Shown here: positions 15,620-24,062 of the stretch, piece after piece
Layout of the letters: each line of letters opens with the position of its first letter
How positions within the stretch are numbered: position 1 is the stretch's first letter
Source: Flavobacterium psychrophilum
GTDB lineage: Bacteria; Bacteroidota; Bacteroidia; Flavobacteriales; Flavobacteriaceae
Length of the DNA stretch: 26,833 nucleotides
Assembly (NCBI GenBank): GCA_022729635.1
Contig: DZAU01000005.1
Coordinates: forward strand, 16,000 to 42,832
Reading direction: 5' to 3'
Program-made: the position numbers and the translations under genes
Notes under the pieces: generated by a model
What the model was told of the DNA's origin: nothing
Database searches by the model: none
What the model saw: only the letters and a program-made list of their open reading frames with translations

Positions 15620-16405
15620 ATGAAACAAATCACTTCAATCCAAAATCCGTTCATAAAATCTTTAGTTCTTTTGCAGGAAAAAGCAAAAGCACGAAAACAA
15701 TCCGGAATCTTTTTGATTGAAGGCAAAAGAGAAATCGAATTAGCAATCAAAGGCGAATATGAAATTGAAACACTTTTATTTCTGCCAGAATTAATTTCGG
15801 AAAAACAACTACGAAGTTTTCATCCCGATATAGAATTGATAGAAATTTCGAAAGAAGTCTATCAAAAATTGGCTTATCGTGATACCACCGAAGGAATTTT
15901 GGCAATAGCCAAAACCAAATCCTTGCAATTATCAAATTTAAAATTATCCGAAAACCCATTAATTCTCGTTGCCGAAGCTCCTGAAAAACCAGGGAATATT
16001 GGTGCTTTACTTCGCACTGCTGATGCTGCTAATTTAGATGCTGTGATTATTGCCAATCCAAAAAGTGATTTATACAATCCAAATATCGTTCGTTCCAGCG
16101 TAGGTTGTTTATTCACAAACCAAATTGCCACAGGAACCACAGCAGAAATTATTTCTTTTTTGAAAGAACAAAAAATTAATATTTATTGCGCAACTTTACA
16201 AAACTCAACTTCCTATCACACTCAAAATTACACAACTCCAACCGCATTGGTCGTTGGCACAGAAGCAACTGGTTTGACTGAAGAATGGCGAAATGCTGCC
16301 ACACAAAACATCATTATCCCAATGCAGGGCGAAATAGACAGTATGAATGTTTCGGTTGCAGCAGCAATTTTGATTTTTGAAGCGAAAAGACAGAGAGGGT
16401 TTTAA
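15620..16405 (+). CDS. TrmH/SpoU-family RNA 2'-O-methyltransferase
   Basis: A 261-residue SPOUT methyltransferase. The N-terminal substrate-binding domain shows KARKQSGIFLIEGKREIELA. The C-terminal knot has motif 1 EAPEKPGNIGALLRTADAAN, motif 2 ALVVGTEATGLTEEW and motif 3 IIPMQGEIDSMNVSVAAAIL. The SAM-binding trefoil knot and catalytic Arg/Asn are therefore intact. It methylates a ribose 2'-OH in rRNA or tRNA; the site is not predictable from sequence. I use the ATG at 15620, because the TTG at 15593 lies inside the predicted -7 box. It is probably cotranscribed with the serine hydrolase 35 bases downstream. Confidence 0.88.
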   Translation: MKQITSIQNPFIKSLVLLQEKAKARKQSGIFLIEGKREIELAIKGEYEIETLLFLPELISEKQLRSFHPDIELIEISKEVYQKLAYRDTTEGILAIAKTKSLQLSNLKLSENPLILVAEAPEKPGNIGALLRTADAANLDAVIIANPKSDLYNPNIVRSSVGCLFTNQIATGTTAEIISFLKEQKINIYCATLQNSTSYHTQNYTTPTALVVGTEATGLTEEWRNAATQNIIIPMQGEIDSMNVSVAAAILIFEAKRQRGF

Positions 16406-16408
16406 TAA

Positions 16409-16445
16409 AATTAAAAATTACGAATTAAAAATTAAAAATTATGAA
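16409..16445. repeat. AT-rich tandem repeat at the serine hydrolase start
   Basis: Imperfect tandem copies of AATTAAAAATTACG / AATTAAAAATTATG fill the gap between the methyltransferase and serine hydrolase genes. The last unit contains the hydrolase ATG. From memory such AATTAAAAATTACG runs recur between genes in Flavobacterium genomes. Function unknown. Confidence 0.5.
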
Positions 16446-17994
16446 TTTCAAATTAGTTATTGCATTATTGATATTGATATGTTTCAATACAAATGCTCAA
16501 ATCAGCGAAAAACAAGTTGATGAATTGGTCGAAAAAACCTTAAAAACATTCAATGTTCCCGGAATTTCGGTAGCGATTGTCAAAGACGGAAAAGTAATAC
16601 TCTCAAAAGGTTATGGTGTAAAATCGATTATTACGAACGAAAAAGTAGATGCCAACACCTTATTTGGGATTGCCTCTAATAGCAAAGCCTTTACCACTGC
16701 TGCTTTGGCAATGTTAGTCGATGAGGGAAAATTAAAATGGGATGATAAAGTGATTCAATACATTCCGGATTTCAAGATGTACAACGACTATGTGACCAAT
16801 GAATTTACCATTCGGGATTTGGTTACCCACAGAAGCGGATTGGGTCTTGGCGCAGGTGATTTGATGATTTGGCCTGACGGAAGTGACTTTAAAACGACTG
16901 ATATTATTCATAATTTACACTATTTAAAACCCGTTTCGTCTTTTAGAGCCAAATACGATTATGACAATCTGCTTTATATTGTGGCAGGCGAAGTCATTGC
17001 GAAAGTGAGTGGTCAAACTTGGTGCAACTTTATAGAAAATCGCATTATGAAACCATTGGAAATGACTCATAGCGCAGCTTCTTTTGTACGGTTGAAAGAC
17101 ACTACAAATGTTATTGCTCCGCACGTTCCTACAGATGGCAAACTCAAAGTAATTCCACGCTATAAAAATCAAACTTTTGATGGAGCCGCCGGAATTTATT
17201 CGAGTGTAAACGATTTAAGCAAGTGGATGATTCTGCAATTGCAGAACGGAAAATATGGAACAGAACAGCAGCATCAATTGTTTTCTAAAAAAGAACAAGA
17301 CGAAATGTGGCAGTTGCAAACTATAATTCCAACCAATACAAGACCGCCTTATAATACGCATTTTAGCGGTTATGGTTTGGGTTGGTTTTTGAGTGATGTC
17401 AAGGGCTACAAAGAAGTGACTCACACCGGAGGATTGGAAGGAATTGTAACTCAAACCACATTATTTCCGGAGTTGAATTTAGGAATTGTGGTTTTGACCA
17501 ATCAGCAATCCGGAGCAGCATTTTATGCAATCACAAACACAATTAAAGACAGCTATCTCGGTATTCCGCACACAGATTATGTTGAATTATACGGAAAAAG
17601 AGAAAAGGACAATATCGCCGAAGCCGACAAAACTACTGATGAAGTCTGGGCTGCTGTTGCCAAAAATCAAAAAGAAAAAACAAAAATCGACTTAAAAAAA
17701 TACGAAGGTATTTATGTTGATAATTGGTTTGGAAAAATAGAAATTTCGGAGAAAAGAGGAAAATTATACTTTAAATCCATTCGTTCCACTCAATTAGTTG
17801 GCGAAGTTTTCTTCTATAAAGACCATACTTTCACAGTGAAATGGGACAATCGCAGTTTTAACGCAGATGCCTTTTTGTTTTTCGAACTAGACAAAACCGG
17901 AAAATCTAATGCTCTTAAAATGAAACCCATTTCGGAATTAACCGATTTTAGCTACGACTTTCAGGATTTAGATTTTGTTAGGGTTAGAGAATAG
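16441..17994 (+). CDS. Exported serine hydrolase, beta-lactamase/PBP4* family with DUF3471
   Basis: A 517-residue protein. Residues 1-20 are a signal peptide (MNFKLVIALLILICFNTNAQ). A class C beta-lactamase-type domain follows, with the nucleophile motif SNSK (Ser79, Lys82), YDN (Tyr174, Asn176) and HTGG (328-331). All catalytic motifs are therefore intact. The C-terminal part, from about LKKYEGIYVDNWFGKIEISE, is a DUF3471-like lipocalin-type beta domain. Members include D-aminopeptidases, esterases and DD-peptidases; true beta-lactamase activity is uncommon for this architecture. It should act in the periplasm. It sits 35 bases after the RNA methyltransferase gene with no separate promoter or terminator visible. 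Substrate not predictable. Confidence 0.87.
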   Translation: MNFKLVIALLILICFNTNAQISEKQVDELVEKTLKTFNVPGISVAIVKDGKVILSKGYGVKSIITNEKVDANTLFGIASNSKAFTTAALAMLVDEGKLKWDDKVIQYIPDFKMYNDYVTNEFTIRDLVTHRSGLGLGAGDLMIWPDGSDFKTTDIIHNLHYLKPVSSFRAKYDYDNLLYIVAGEVIAKVSGQTWCNFIENRIMKPLEMTHSAASFVRLKDTTNVIAPHVPTDGKLKVIPRYKNQTFDGAAGIYSSVNDLSKWMILQLQNGKYGTEQQHQLFSKKEQDEMWQLQTIIPTNTRPPYNTHFSGYGLGWFLSDVKGYKEVTHTGGLEGIVTQTTLFPELNLGIVVLTNQQSGAAFYAITNTIKDSYLGIPHTDYVELYGKREKDNIAEADKTTDEVWAAVAKNQKEKTKIDLKKYEGIYVDNWFGKIEISEKRGKLYFKSIRSTQLVGEVFFYKDHTFTVKWDNRSFNADAFLFFELDKTGKSNALKMKPISELTDFSYDFQDLDFVRVRE

Positions 17995-18024
17995 ATTTAT
18001 CAAAATTAAAATTCACAAAGGCTG

Positions 18025-18056
18025 TTTGCATATCTCATTACTTATTCCTATTTTTA
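18025..18056 (+). promoter_or_regulatory. Candidate promoter for rel
   Basis: TTTG at 18025-18028, a 20-base spacer, then TATTTTTA at 18049-18056 (seven of eight matches to TAnnTTTG). The predicted start near 18063 lies after the alternative TTG codon at 18061 and before the ATG at 18076, which supports the ATG. Confidence 0.45.
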
Positions 18057-18075
18057 GAAATTGAACCATTCTTTT

Positions 18076-20295
18076 ATGTTAGAAATAGATTTAGAAAAAG
18101 AAAACAAGGCAATACTTCAAGAATACAAAGAGTTACTTCGTATTAGTTACCAAACTTTAACTCCCGAAGATAAAAAACTCATACGTAAAGCTTTTGACGT
18201 TGCTATGGATGCACATAAAGAACAGCGAAGAAAATCTGGGGAAGCTTATTTTTTCCATCCAATTGCTGTGGCAAAAATTGTGGCTTCGGAAATAGGTCTT
18301 GGAGCAACAGCTATCGCAGCCGCATTATTGCATGATGTTGTCGAAGATACTCCAATAACAGTCGAAGATATCGAACGAATATTTAATCCAAAAGTTGCTC
18401 AACTTGTAGAAGGATTGACAAAAATTTCGAAAGTTCAAAAAGAAATGAATGTCTCGATGCAAGCCGAAAATTTTCGAAAAATGTTGCTGACACTCAATGA
18501 TGATGTGCGTGTAATTTTAATAAAAATTGCCGACAGACTTCACAATATGCAAACTTTGGACAATATGGAAGATTTCAAGCAAGTTAAAATTGCTTCCGAA
18601 ACCTTATACATTTATGCTCCATTGGCCCATCGATTGGGCTTGTATAAAATAAAAAATAAACTTGAAGACTTAGGTTTAAAATACACTGAACCACAAATTT
18701 ATAATGACATTGTTAGCAAAATAAAAGAAACCAAAGAAGAGCAAGATGCTTACATAAAAGATATTTCTGACGTTCTGAAAATAGCTCTAGATCAGGAAAA
18801 ACTGCAATACATCATAAAAGGTCGTCCAAAATCTATCTATTCCATTTATAGAAAAATGAAAGCCCAAGGCGTAGGTTTCGATGAAGTTTATGATAAATTC
18901 GCCCTGCGTATTGTTTATAAATCTAAACCCAACGACGAAAAATTTCTTGCTTGGAAAATATATTCAATTGTAACAGATCATTTTAGACCAAGTCCTAGCC
19001 GATTGCGAGATTGGATTTCATCCCCAAAAACCACTGGTTATGAAGCACTTCACATTACTGTTATGGGTCCAAAAGGACGTTGGGTTGAAGTCCAGATTCG
19101 TAGCGAACGAATGGACGAAATTGCCGAAAAAGGCTATGCTGCCCATTACAAATACAAACAAGGCGGCTCTGAAGAAAGCGGCTTAGACGTGTGGCTCAAC
19201 TTACTAAAAGAGGCTTTGGAAAATTCAGAAACCAATGCCGTAGATTTTGTTGAAGATTTCAAAATGAATTTATATTCCAAAGAAATCTTTGTCTTTACTC
19301 CAAAAGGAGAAATAAAATCATTGCCAAAAGGCGCCACTTCACTCGATTTTGCCTTCAGTATTCACTCCGAACTTGGAATTCGTACCCGAGGTACCCGTGT
19401 CAACGGAAAATTAGTGCCTTTAAATCACGAATTAAAAAGTGGTGACCAAATTGAAATCATTACTTCCCAATATCAAAAACCAACCATCAACTGGCTTGAT
19501 TATGTTACGACTTCAAGAGCAAAAAATAAAATAAAAAATGTTCTAAACGAAAACACGAAGAAAATTGCCGAAGAAGGAAAAGAAATACTCACCCGAAAAC
19601 TGAAACACTTAAAAATCACTTTAAGCGAATCTGTTGTTAACGAATTGGTAAATTTTTTCAAACTAAAAACAAGCTTGGATTTGTTTTATCGTGTAGGAGT
19701 TGGAGCCATCGAAAATCAGCAATTAAAAGATTATGCAGCACAAAAAAGCAATACATTCATTAATTTTTTCAAAAACAAAATCAGGCGCTCTCCAAGTACA
19801 GCAAACGAAGATATTCACAAACAAGTTATCAGCAGTAATTATGACATGCTTGTTTTTGGCCCAGATCAGGACAAATTAGATTATAAATTATCAACTTGTT
19901 GCAATCCAATTCCCGGAGACGAAGTTTTTGGGTTTATCACCATAAACGAAGGAATAAAAGTACACAAAAAAGATTGCCCCAATGCTATAAGTCTTCAATC
20001 GAATTATGCGTATCGAATCATTCTGGCAAAATGGATAGACTCTTCACAACAGGAATTCAAGGCTATTTTACACATTACTGGGATGGATTCGATGGGACTA
20101 ACAAATAAACTTACTAAAGTAATTTCAGATAATATGAATGTTAATATTCAAAGTCTTTCAATAAGCGGTGAAGCAGGAATTTTTAAAGGTCAAATAGCTG
20201 TTATTGTACAGAACAATCGTATTTTGAAAAAATTAATCGAGAATATCAAGAAAATTGACGGTATCGATAAGGTAAGTCGAGAATATAAAAATTAA
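18076..20295 (+). CDS. rel: Bifunctional (p)ppGpp synthetase/hydrolase (RelA/SpoT family)
   Basis: A 739-residue long RSH protein with the full architecture. The HD hydrolase domain has FFHPIAVAKI and HDVVEDT (His/Asp about 86-87) and later DRLHNM, so hydrolase residues are intact. The synthetase domain has GRPKSIYSIYRKMK, FDEVYDKFALRIVY, TTGYEALHITV and WVEVQIRS, with the catalytic Tyr and Glu in place. A TGS domain follows (IFVFTPKGEIKSLPKGATSL), then a helical/zinc-finger-like region with STCCNPIPGDEVFGF and KVHKKDCPNA, and a C-terminal ACT domain. It makes (p)ppGpp from ATP and GDP/GTP on starved ribosomes and degrades it otherwise. A TTG at 18061 was rejected in favour of the ATG at 18076. 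Fur-family and purA genes follow on the same strand. The name spoT or relA is equally used. Confidence 0.94.
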   Translation: MLEIDLEKENKAILQEYKELLRISYQTLTPEDKKLIRKAFDVAMDAHKEQRRKSGEAYFFHPIAVAKIVASEIGLGATAIAAALLHDVVEDTPITVEDIERIFNPKVAQLVEGLTKISKVQKEMNVSMQAENFRKMLLTLNDDVRVILIKIADRLHNMQTLDNMEDFKQVKIASETLYIYAPLAHRLGLYKIKNKLEDLGLKYTEPQIYNDIVSKIKETKEEQDAYIKDISDVLKIALDQEKLQYIIKGRPKSIYSIYRKMKAQGVGFDEVYDKFALRIVYKSKPNDEKFLAWKIYSIVTDHFRPSPSRLRDWISSPKTTGYEALHITVMGPKGRWVEVQIRSERMDEIAEKGYAAHYKYKQGGSEESGLDVWLNLLKEALENSETNAVDFVEDFKMNLYSKEIFVFTPKGEIKSLPKGATSLDFAFSIHSELGIRTRGTRVNGKLVPLNHELKSGDQIEIITSQYQKPTINWLDYVTTSRAKNKIKNVLNENTKKIAEEGKEILTRKLKHLKITLSESVVNELVNFFKLKTSLDLFYRVGVGAIENQQLKDYAAQKSNTFINFFKNKIRRSPSTANEDIHKQVISSNYDMLVFGPDQDKLDYKLSTCCNPIPGDEVFGFITINEGIKVHKKDCPNAISLQSNYAYRIILAKWIDSSQQEFKAILHITGMDSMGLTNKLTKVISDNMNVNIQSLSISGEAGIFKGQIAVIVQNNRILKKLIENIKKIDGIDKVSREYKN

Positions 20296-20296
20296 A

Positions 20297-20391
20297 AGCC
20301 CCCAACCCCCGAAGGGGGCAAAAGAAATTAAATAATTAATATTGATATTAAATAAAAAATCAATTTATTCCCACATTGGGGGTTGGGGGCT
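20297..20391. repeat. GC-rich REP-like palindromic pair between rel and fur
   Basis: AGCCCCCAACCCCC (20297-20310) and its exact reverse complement GGGGGTTGGGGGCT (20378-20391) enclose 67 mostly AT bases. The left copy also contains a small hairpin, CCCCC-GAA-GGGGG (20306-20318). The G/C-rich units contrast strongly with the surrounding low-GC DNA. I recall CCCCCAACCCCCGAAGGGGG units as recurrent intergenic repeats in Flavobacterium genomes. It may act as a terminator or mRNA-end structure for rel; the right copy also overlaps the fur promoter region. Confidence 0.7.
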
Positions 20392-20409
20392 AATATTTTT
20401 TTATCTTTG
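20376..20409 (+). promoter_or_regulatory. Candidate promoter for fur-purA
   Basis: TTG at 20376-20378 (or 20383-20385) and an exact TAnnTTTG box, TATCTTTG, at 20402-20409, with spacing of 23 (or 16) bases. Transcription would start about 20415, right at the ATG at 20416, so the fur message could be leaderless or nearly so. The -33 TTG falls in the GC-rich repeat. Confidence 0.45.
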
Positions 20410-20415
20410 CATGAT

Positions 20416-20871
20416 ATGACACAAATTTCAACGGATAACAGCAAAAATCAAGAAATTGTAAAAAGTGTTTTTACGATGTATCTTGAAAACAAAGGACATC
20501 GCAAAACGCCTGAGCGCTATGCAATACTTCAAGAAATTTATGAAAGTGAGGAGCATTTTGATATAGAAAACCTGTATATCAAGATGAAAAACAAAAACTA
20601 CCGTGTGAGCAGAGCAACGCTCTACAATACAATTGAACTTTTATTAGAGTCGGGCTTGGTTCGAAAACATCAGTTTGGGCAAAATCAGGCTCATTACGAA
20701 AAATCGTATTTCGACAAGCAACACGACCACATCATCATGACTGATACTGGCGAAGTAATCGAGTTTTGTGATCCAAGGATTCAAACTATCAAAAAAACTA
20801 TTGAAGAAATATTCGATATGGATATTACAAACCACTCCTTATATTTTTACGGAACAAAAAGACAAAAATAA
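20416..20871 (+). CDS. Fur-family transcriptional repressor lacking the structural CxxC pairs
   Basis: A 151-residue Fur-type regulator. The winged-helix DNA-binding domain contains [20 protein letters not shown] and the recognition region [20 protein letters not shown]. The dimerisation domain has [17 protein letters not shown] and ends [13 protein letters not shown]. Metal-ligand histidines of the regulatory site (HDH, and H in HSLYFYG) are present. The usual CxxC (HxHxxCxxC) is replaced by IMTDT and no second Cys pair occurs near the C terminus, so the structural zinc site is absent. The target metal or signal (iron, zinc, peroxide) cannot be decided. The start at ATG 20416 is chosen over a TTG at 20383 that lies in the GC-rich repeat. 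purA follows after 31 bases with no terminator. Confidence 0.85.
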   Translation: MTQISTDNSKNQEIVKSVFTMYLENKGHRKTPERYAILQEIYESEEHFDIENLYIKMKNKNYRVSRATLYNTIELLLESGLVRKHQFGQNQAHYEKSYFDKQHDHIIMTDTGEVIEFCDPRIQTIKKTIEEIFDMDITNHSLYFYGTKRQK

Positions 20872-20902
20872 CACACAAAATTAACTACAAATAACACACA
20901 GA

Positions 20903-22174
20903 ATGACCGTAGATTTATTATTAGGATTACAATGGGGAGACGAAGGGAAAGGGAAAATTGTTGACGTTTTAACCTCAAAATATGATATTATCGCTCGCTT
21001 TCAAGGAGGACCAAATGCAGGACATACTTTAGAATTTGACGGAATTAAACACGTTTTGAGAACTATTCCTTCCGGAATTTTTCATAAAACAGCCGTAAAC
21101 ATTATTGGAAACGGAGTGGTTATTGACCCCGTTGTGGTTCAAAAAGAAATTGAAGGCTTAGCCAAATTTAATTTAGACATAAAAAATAAACTGATAATTT
21201 CCAGAAAAGCACATTTAATTTTACCCACACATCGCTTGCTTGATGCTGCATCAGAAGCCGCAAAAGGGAAAGCGAAAATTGGCTCTACACTTAAAGGAAT
21301 TGGTCCAACTTATATGGACAAAACTGGTAGAAATGGAATTCGTGTTGGCGATATTGAACTCGAAGATTTCAAGGAAAGATACCGTGCTTTGGCAAACAAA
21401 CACGAAGAACTGATCAAATTCTATGATGTTGCCATTCAATACAATTTAGACGAAATGGAAAAAGAATTCTTTGAATCCATCGAAGAATTGAAAAAAATAG
21501 ATTTTGTTGATAGCGAAGAATATTTACACCAAGCCCAAAAAGCCGGAAAAGCGATATTGTGCGAAGGCGCTCAAGGTTCATTACTTGACGTTGATTTTGG
21601 AACTTATCCATTCGTAACCTCATCAAATACAACTGCAGCCGGTGCTTGTACCGGTTTAGGAATTGCTCCAAATAAAATAAAAGAAGTTTACGGAATTTTT
21701 AAAGCTTATGTAACTCGAGTAGGAAGCGGTCCTTTCCCTACTGAACTTTTTGACGAAGATGGAGAAACAATGGCAAGAGTAGGAAATGAATTTGGTTCTG
21801 TAACCGGAAGACAAAGACGTTGCGGTTGGCTTGATTTAGTAGCTTTGAAATATGCTGTTCAAATTAATGGTGTAACCCAATTGATGATGATGAAGGGCGA
21901 TATTCTGTCAGGATTTTCAACATTGAAAGTATGTACAGAATACAATTACAAAGGGAAAAACATTTCTCATTTTCCTTATAATATTGAACCCGAAAATGTG
22001 ACTCCGGTTTTTAAAGAATTCAAAGGCTGGCAAGCAGATTTGACTGGAATGACAAAATACGATGAGTTACCAATCGAACTAAAACAATACATTCAATTCA
22101 TTGAAGATTTTGTCGAAGTTCCAATAAAAATAGTTTCTGTAGGACCAGACAGAAAGCAAACGATTTTGAAATAA
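20903..22174 (+). CDS. purA: Adenylosuccinate synthetase
   Basis: A 423-residue enzyme of normal length. It catalyses GTP-dependent condensation of IMP with aspartate to adenylosuccinate, the first committed step to AMP, in the cytoplasm. Motifs seen: the P-loop-like GLQWGDEGKGKIVD at the N terminus with its catalytic Asp, then QGGPNAGHT with the catalytic His, IGSTLKGIGPTYMDK, CEGAQGSLLDVDFGTYPFV, the arginine loop VTGRQRRCGWLDLVALKYA, and the GTP-site end segment VSVGPDRKQTI. All key residues look intact. It is downstream of the Fur-family gene and probably cotranscribed. A rho-independent terminator follows eight bases after the stop. Confidence 0.97.
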   Translation: MTVDLLLGLQWGDEGKGKIVDVLTSKYDIIARFQGGPNAGHTLEFDGIKHVLRTIPSGIFHKTAVNIIGNGVVIDPVVVQKEIEGLAKFNLDIKNKLIISRKAHLILPTHRLLDAASEAAKGKAKIGSTLKGIGPTYMDKTGRNGIRVGDIELEDFKERYRALANKHEELIKFYDVAIQYNLDEMEKEFFESIEELKKIDFVDSEEYLHQAQKAGKAILCEGAQGSLLDVDFGTYPFVTSSNTTAAGACTGLGIAPNKIKEVYGIFKAYVTRVGSGPFPTELFDEDGETMARVGNEFGSVTGRQRRCGWLDLVALKYAVQINGVTQLMMMKGDILSGFSTLKVCTEYNYKGKNISHFPYNIEPENVTPVFKEFKGWQADLTGMTKYDELPIELKQYIQFIEDFVEVPIKIVSVGPDRKQTILK

Positions 22175-22181
22175 AAACACT

Positions 22182-22210
22182 AAACGTCCCAATAAATCGG
22201 GACGTTTTTT
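22182..22210 (+). terminator. Rho-independent terminator after purA
   Basis: AAACGTCCC (22182-22190), an 8-base loop, then GGGACGTTT (22199-22207) followed by further T residues. The stem is perfect over nine pairs. It lies between convergent genes and overlaps the last bases of the ligase-like gene, so it could also slow polymerase arriving from the other strand, though the T-run there is poor. Confidence 0.8.
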
Positions 22211-23954
22211 ATGGGCTTTTGTTTTTCAACTTTTGTACTTCTATCAAATGGTTTTTAGTTTCAATTTTTATGTTTTCTACTATTTTTGAAGGAATCTTAA
22301 CCTTCAAATTTAATATTGAATTTCCCCAATATACTGCCTTGTTCCATTGTTTTGTTTGATAATAAAATTGAAACAATGCTTGTCTATTTCCAAATAGTTT
22401 CGGTTCTAAATAAACTGCTTGAATAAATTGTTTTTCAGCTTCAGGAAATTGTCTTTTTTCTAAAAGCAAGTTTCCCATTAACAAAACACATTTATCATCA
22501 TAACGATATTTCATTGTTTCATTTAAGACAATTATTGCCAAATCCAGTTGATTAACTTTAGTCAGTTCTTCCGCATAATTATACATTAAATCTCCATCTT
22601 TAATAAAATCGTTATACAATTCGCGATAGTTTTTTATTGCTTTTTTTCTGAATCCATCTTTTGATAATAATATTGTTTCATCTGCCTTTTGGTAAAAAGC
22701 AAAAGATTGATAACCAAAAAATAACAAACACAGAGAAGTTGCTAAAAGTGATATTTTACTAATGCTTTGAAATTTTTTATCATTCAAAAATTGTTCTTTT
22801 GAAGATTTCTTTTGGTCGTAACTAACTATAACTGCAATACACAATACAAAATGAATTAAAATTCCCATCATCTGAAATGGAAAAGAGAAGTACGAACTCA
22901 CAACGAGACTAATAACACTTAAATAGGCACCATATAAAAGCGGATTTTCTCCTAAATACAAGTAATCACGCTTTAAATATCTAAAAAACTGAATTGTTCC
23001 AATAATTAAAATTGCAAGCCATAATATTCCAATTTCAATAATCAATTGCAAAGGATCATTGAACATATAAATTGTATTCCCTGCTAACAAAGCTTCGTCA
23101 CTTTTTATTGAATGTTTTGAAAAATATGTAGCTTGGAGTTGGTTATATTTGATTCTAAAATTTCCATAACCAATACCAAAAATTAATTCTTTAGGTTCTA
23201 ATTGTGTATATGCAACTTTGTAAATAAGCAATCGCCCACTTGAAGAATCTGACTTTATATTTATCAATGCGAGCATTAAACAAGATGCGGTCAAACCAAT
23301 AATTAAAACACTGATTTTTGACTTTAAAAAATGATAATTCAAAAAGAGTAAACCAACTGAAAATCCAATAATTCCAGCTCTTCCTCTAGTAAAAACTAAA
23401 ATAAGGTAACAAAAAACAATAAAAACATAAGGAAAAATTTTATTACTGCTTTTCTCTCTGTAAAACCGCTTAAGATAGGGAATAACAAACAACAGCTGTC
23501 CAGCCAAAAGAATTGAAAAAATACTATCGTTGGGATAAAACCGCAAAAATTGGAACTTTTTAGCTAAAAAAACAAGAACAATTTCTATGCTAATCATTAT
23601 GCCATAAACAACAATTATAACCTTATTATTTATGCTATTTTTTTCCAACAAGAAACTATAGAACACTTTAAATAAAAGGAACAGAGCCAACAGAAAAATA
23701 TAAGGAAATACATTTCCTAAACCAAAATAATATAGCAAAACAAGCGACAACACACCCAACAACAATGCTATATTTGTAAAAACAGTACCATTGAAATTTT
23801 CTCTTTTTAGAACCATTAATAAACCAGCGAAACCAACAATAAAAACAAATACAGGTTTCATAAACATCCTTTCTTCACTTAAAAAATGAAAAAAAGGTAA
23901 GAACAGCAAAATACAAAAAAATGTTTTATATAAAAATGGAAATAATTTATTCAT
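22209..23954 (-). CDS. O-antigen ligase/polymerase-like membrane protein with TPR tail
   Basis: A 581-residue protein. Residues 1-430 hold about ten to eleven hydrophobic segments. The Wzy_C/WaaL-like core includes LVFTRGRAGIIGFSVG (compare the SRG-type motif) and a large periplasmic loop (SSGRLLIYKVAYTQLEPKEL, then FGIGYGNF) leading to NDPLQLIIEIGILWL, equivalent to the HN...E.G block. Residues about 450-570 are TPR-like: LDLAIIVLNETMKYRYDDKC and FPEAEKQFIQAVYLEPKLFG. Such proteins transfer or polymerise undecaprenyl-linked glycans in the periplasm (WaaL, Wzy or PglL-type O-oligosaccharyltransferase). Which of these applies is not decided. It lies 7 kb from the polysaccharide locus. A hairpin with a U-run sits 17 bases before its ATG, separating it from the lipoprotein operon. 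Confidence 0.78.
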   Translation of the reverse strand: MNKLFPFLYKTFFCILLFLPFFHFLSEERMFMKPVFVFIVGFAGLLMVLKRENFNGTVFTNIALLLGVLSLVLLYYFGLGNVFPYIFLLALFLLFKVFYSFLLEKNSINNKVIIVVYGIMISIEIVLVFLAKKFQFLRFYPNDSIFSILLAGQLLFVIPYLKRFYREKSSNKIFPYVFIVFCYLILVFTRGRAGIIGFSVGLLFLNYHFLKSKISVLIIGLTASCLMLALINIKSDSSSGRLLIYKVAYTQLEPKELIFGIGYGNFRIKYNQLQATYFSKHSIKSDEALLAGNTIYMFNDPLQLIIEIGILWLAILIIGTIQFFRYLKRDYLYLGENPLLYGAYLSVISLVVSSYFSFPFQMMGILIHFVLCIAVIVSYDQKKSSKEQFLNDKKFQSISKISLLATSLCLLFFGYQSFAFYQKADETILLSKDGFRKKAIKNYRELYNDFIKDGDLMYNYAEELTKVNQLDLAIIVLNETMKYRYDDKCVLLMGNLLLEKRQFPEAEKQFIQAVYLEPKLFGNRQALFQFYYQTKQWNKAVYWGNSILNLKVKIPSKIVENIKIETKNHLIEVQKLKNKSP

Positions 23955-23963
23955 AATTCATTG

Positions 23964-23997
23964 AAATAAAAAATCGGCACAATTACGACACCGATTT
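23964..23997 (-). terminator. Terminator-like hairpin between the lipoprotein operon and the ligase gene
   Basis: Read on the minus strand: AAATCGG, a 13-base loop, CCGATTT, then additional T residues (a run of about seven T in total). It lies 66 bases after the stop of the 149-residue protein gene and only 17 bases before the ligase ATG. It could end the effector operon, or act as a leader hairpin of the ligase gene. Confidence 0.6.
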
Positions 23998-24062
23998 ATA
24001 TTAAAAAACTCAAAACCATCTATGTTTTTAACCACATATTATGAAATCAAATCCTCTTTAAT

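Noticed and set aside
16441..17994. Antibiotic-resistance beta-lactamase.
   Set aside because: The SxxK/YxN/HTGG motifs are shared by many esterases and peptidases; the DUF3471 tail and context do not point to resistance.
20383..20415. Extended Fur-family protein starting [11 protein letters not shown] from a TTG.
   Set aside because: The extension translates the GC-rich repeat and the predicted -7 promoter box, so it is upstream of transcription start.
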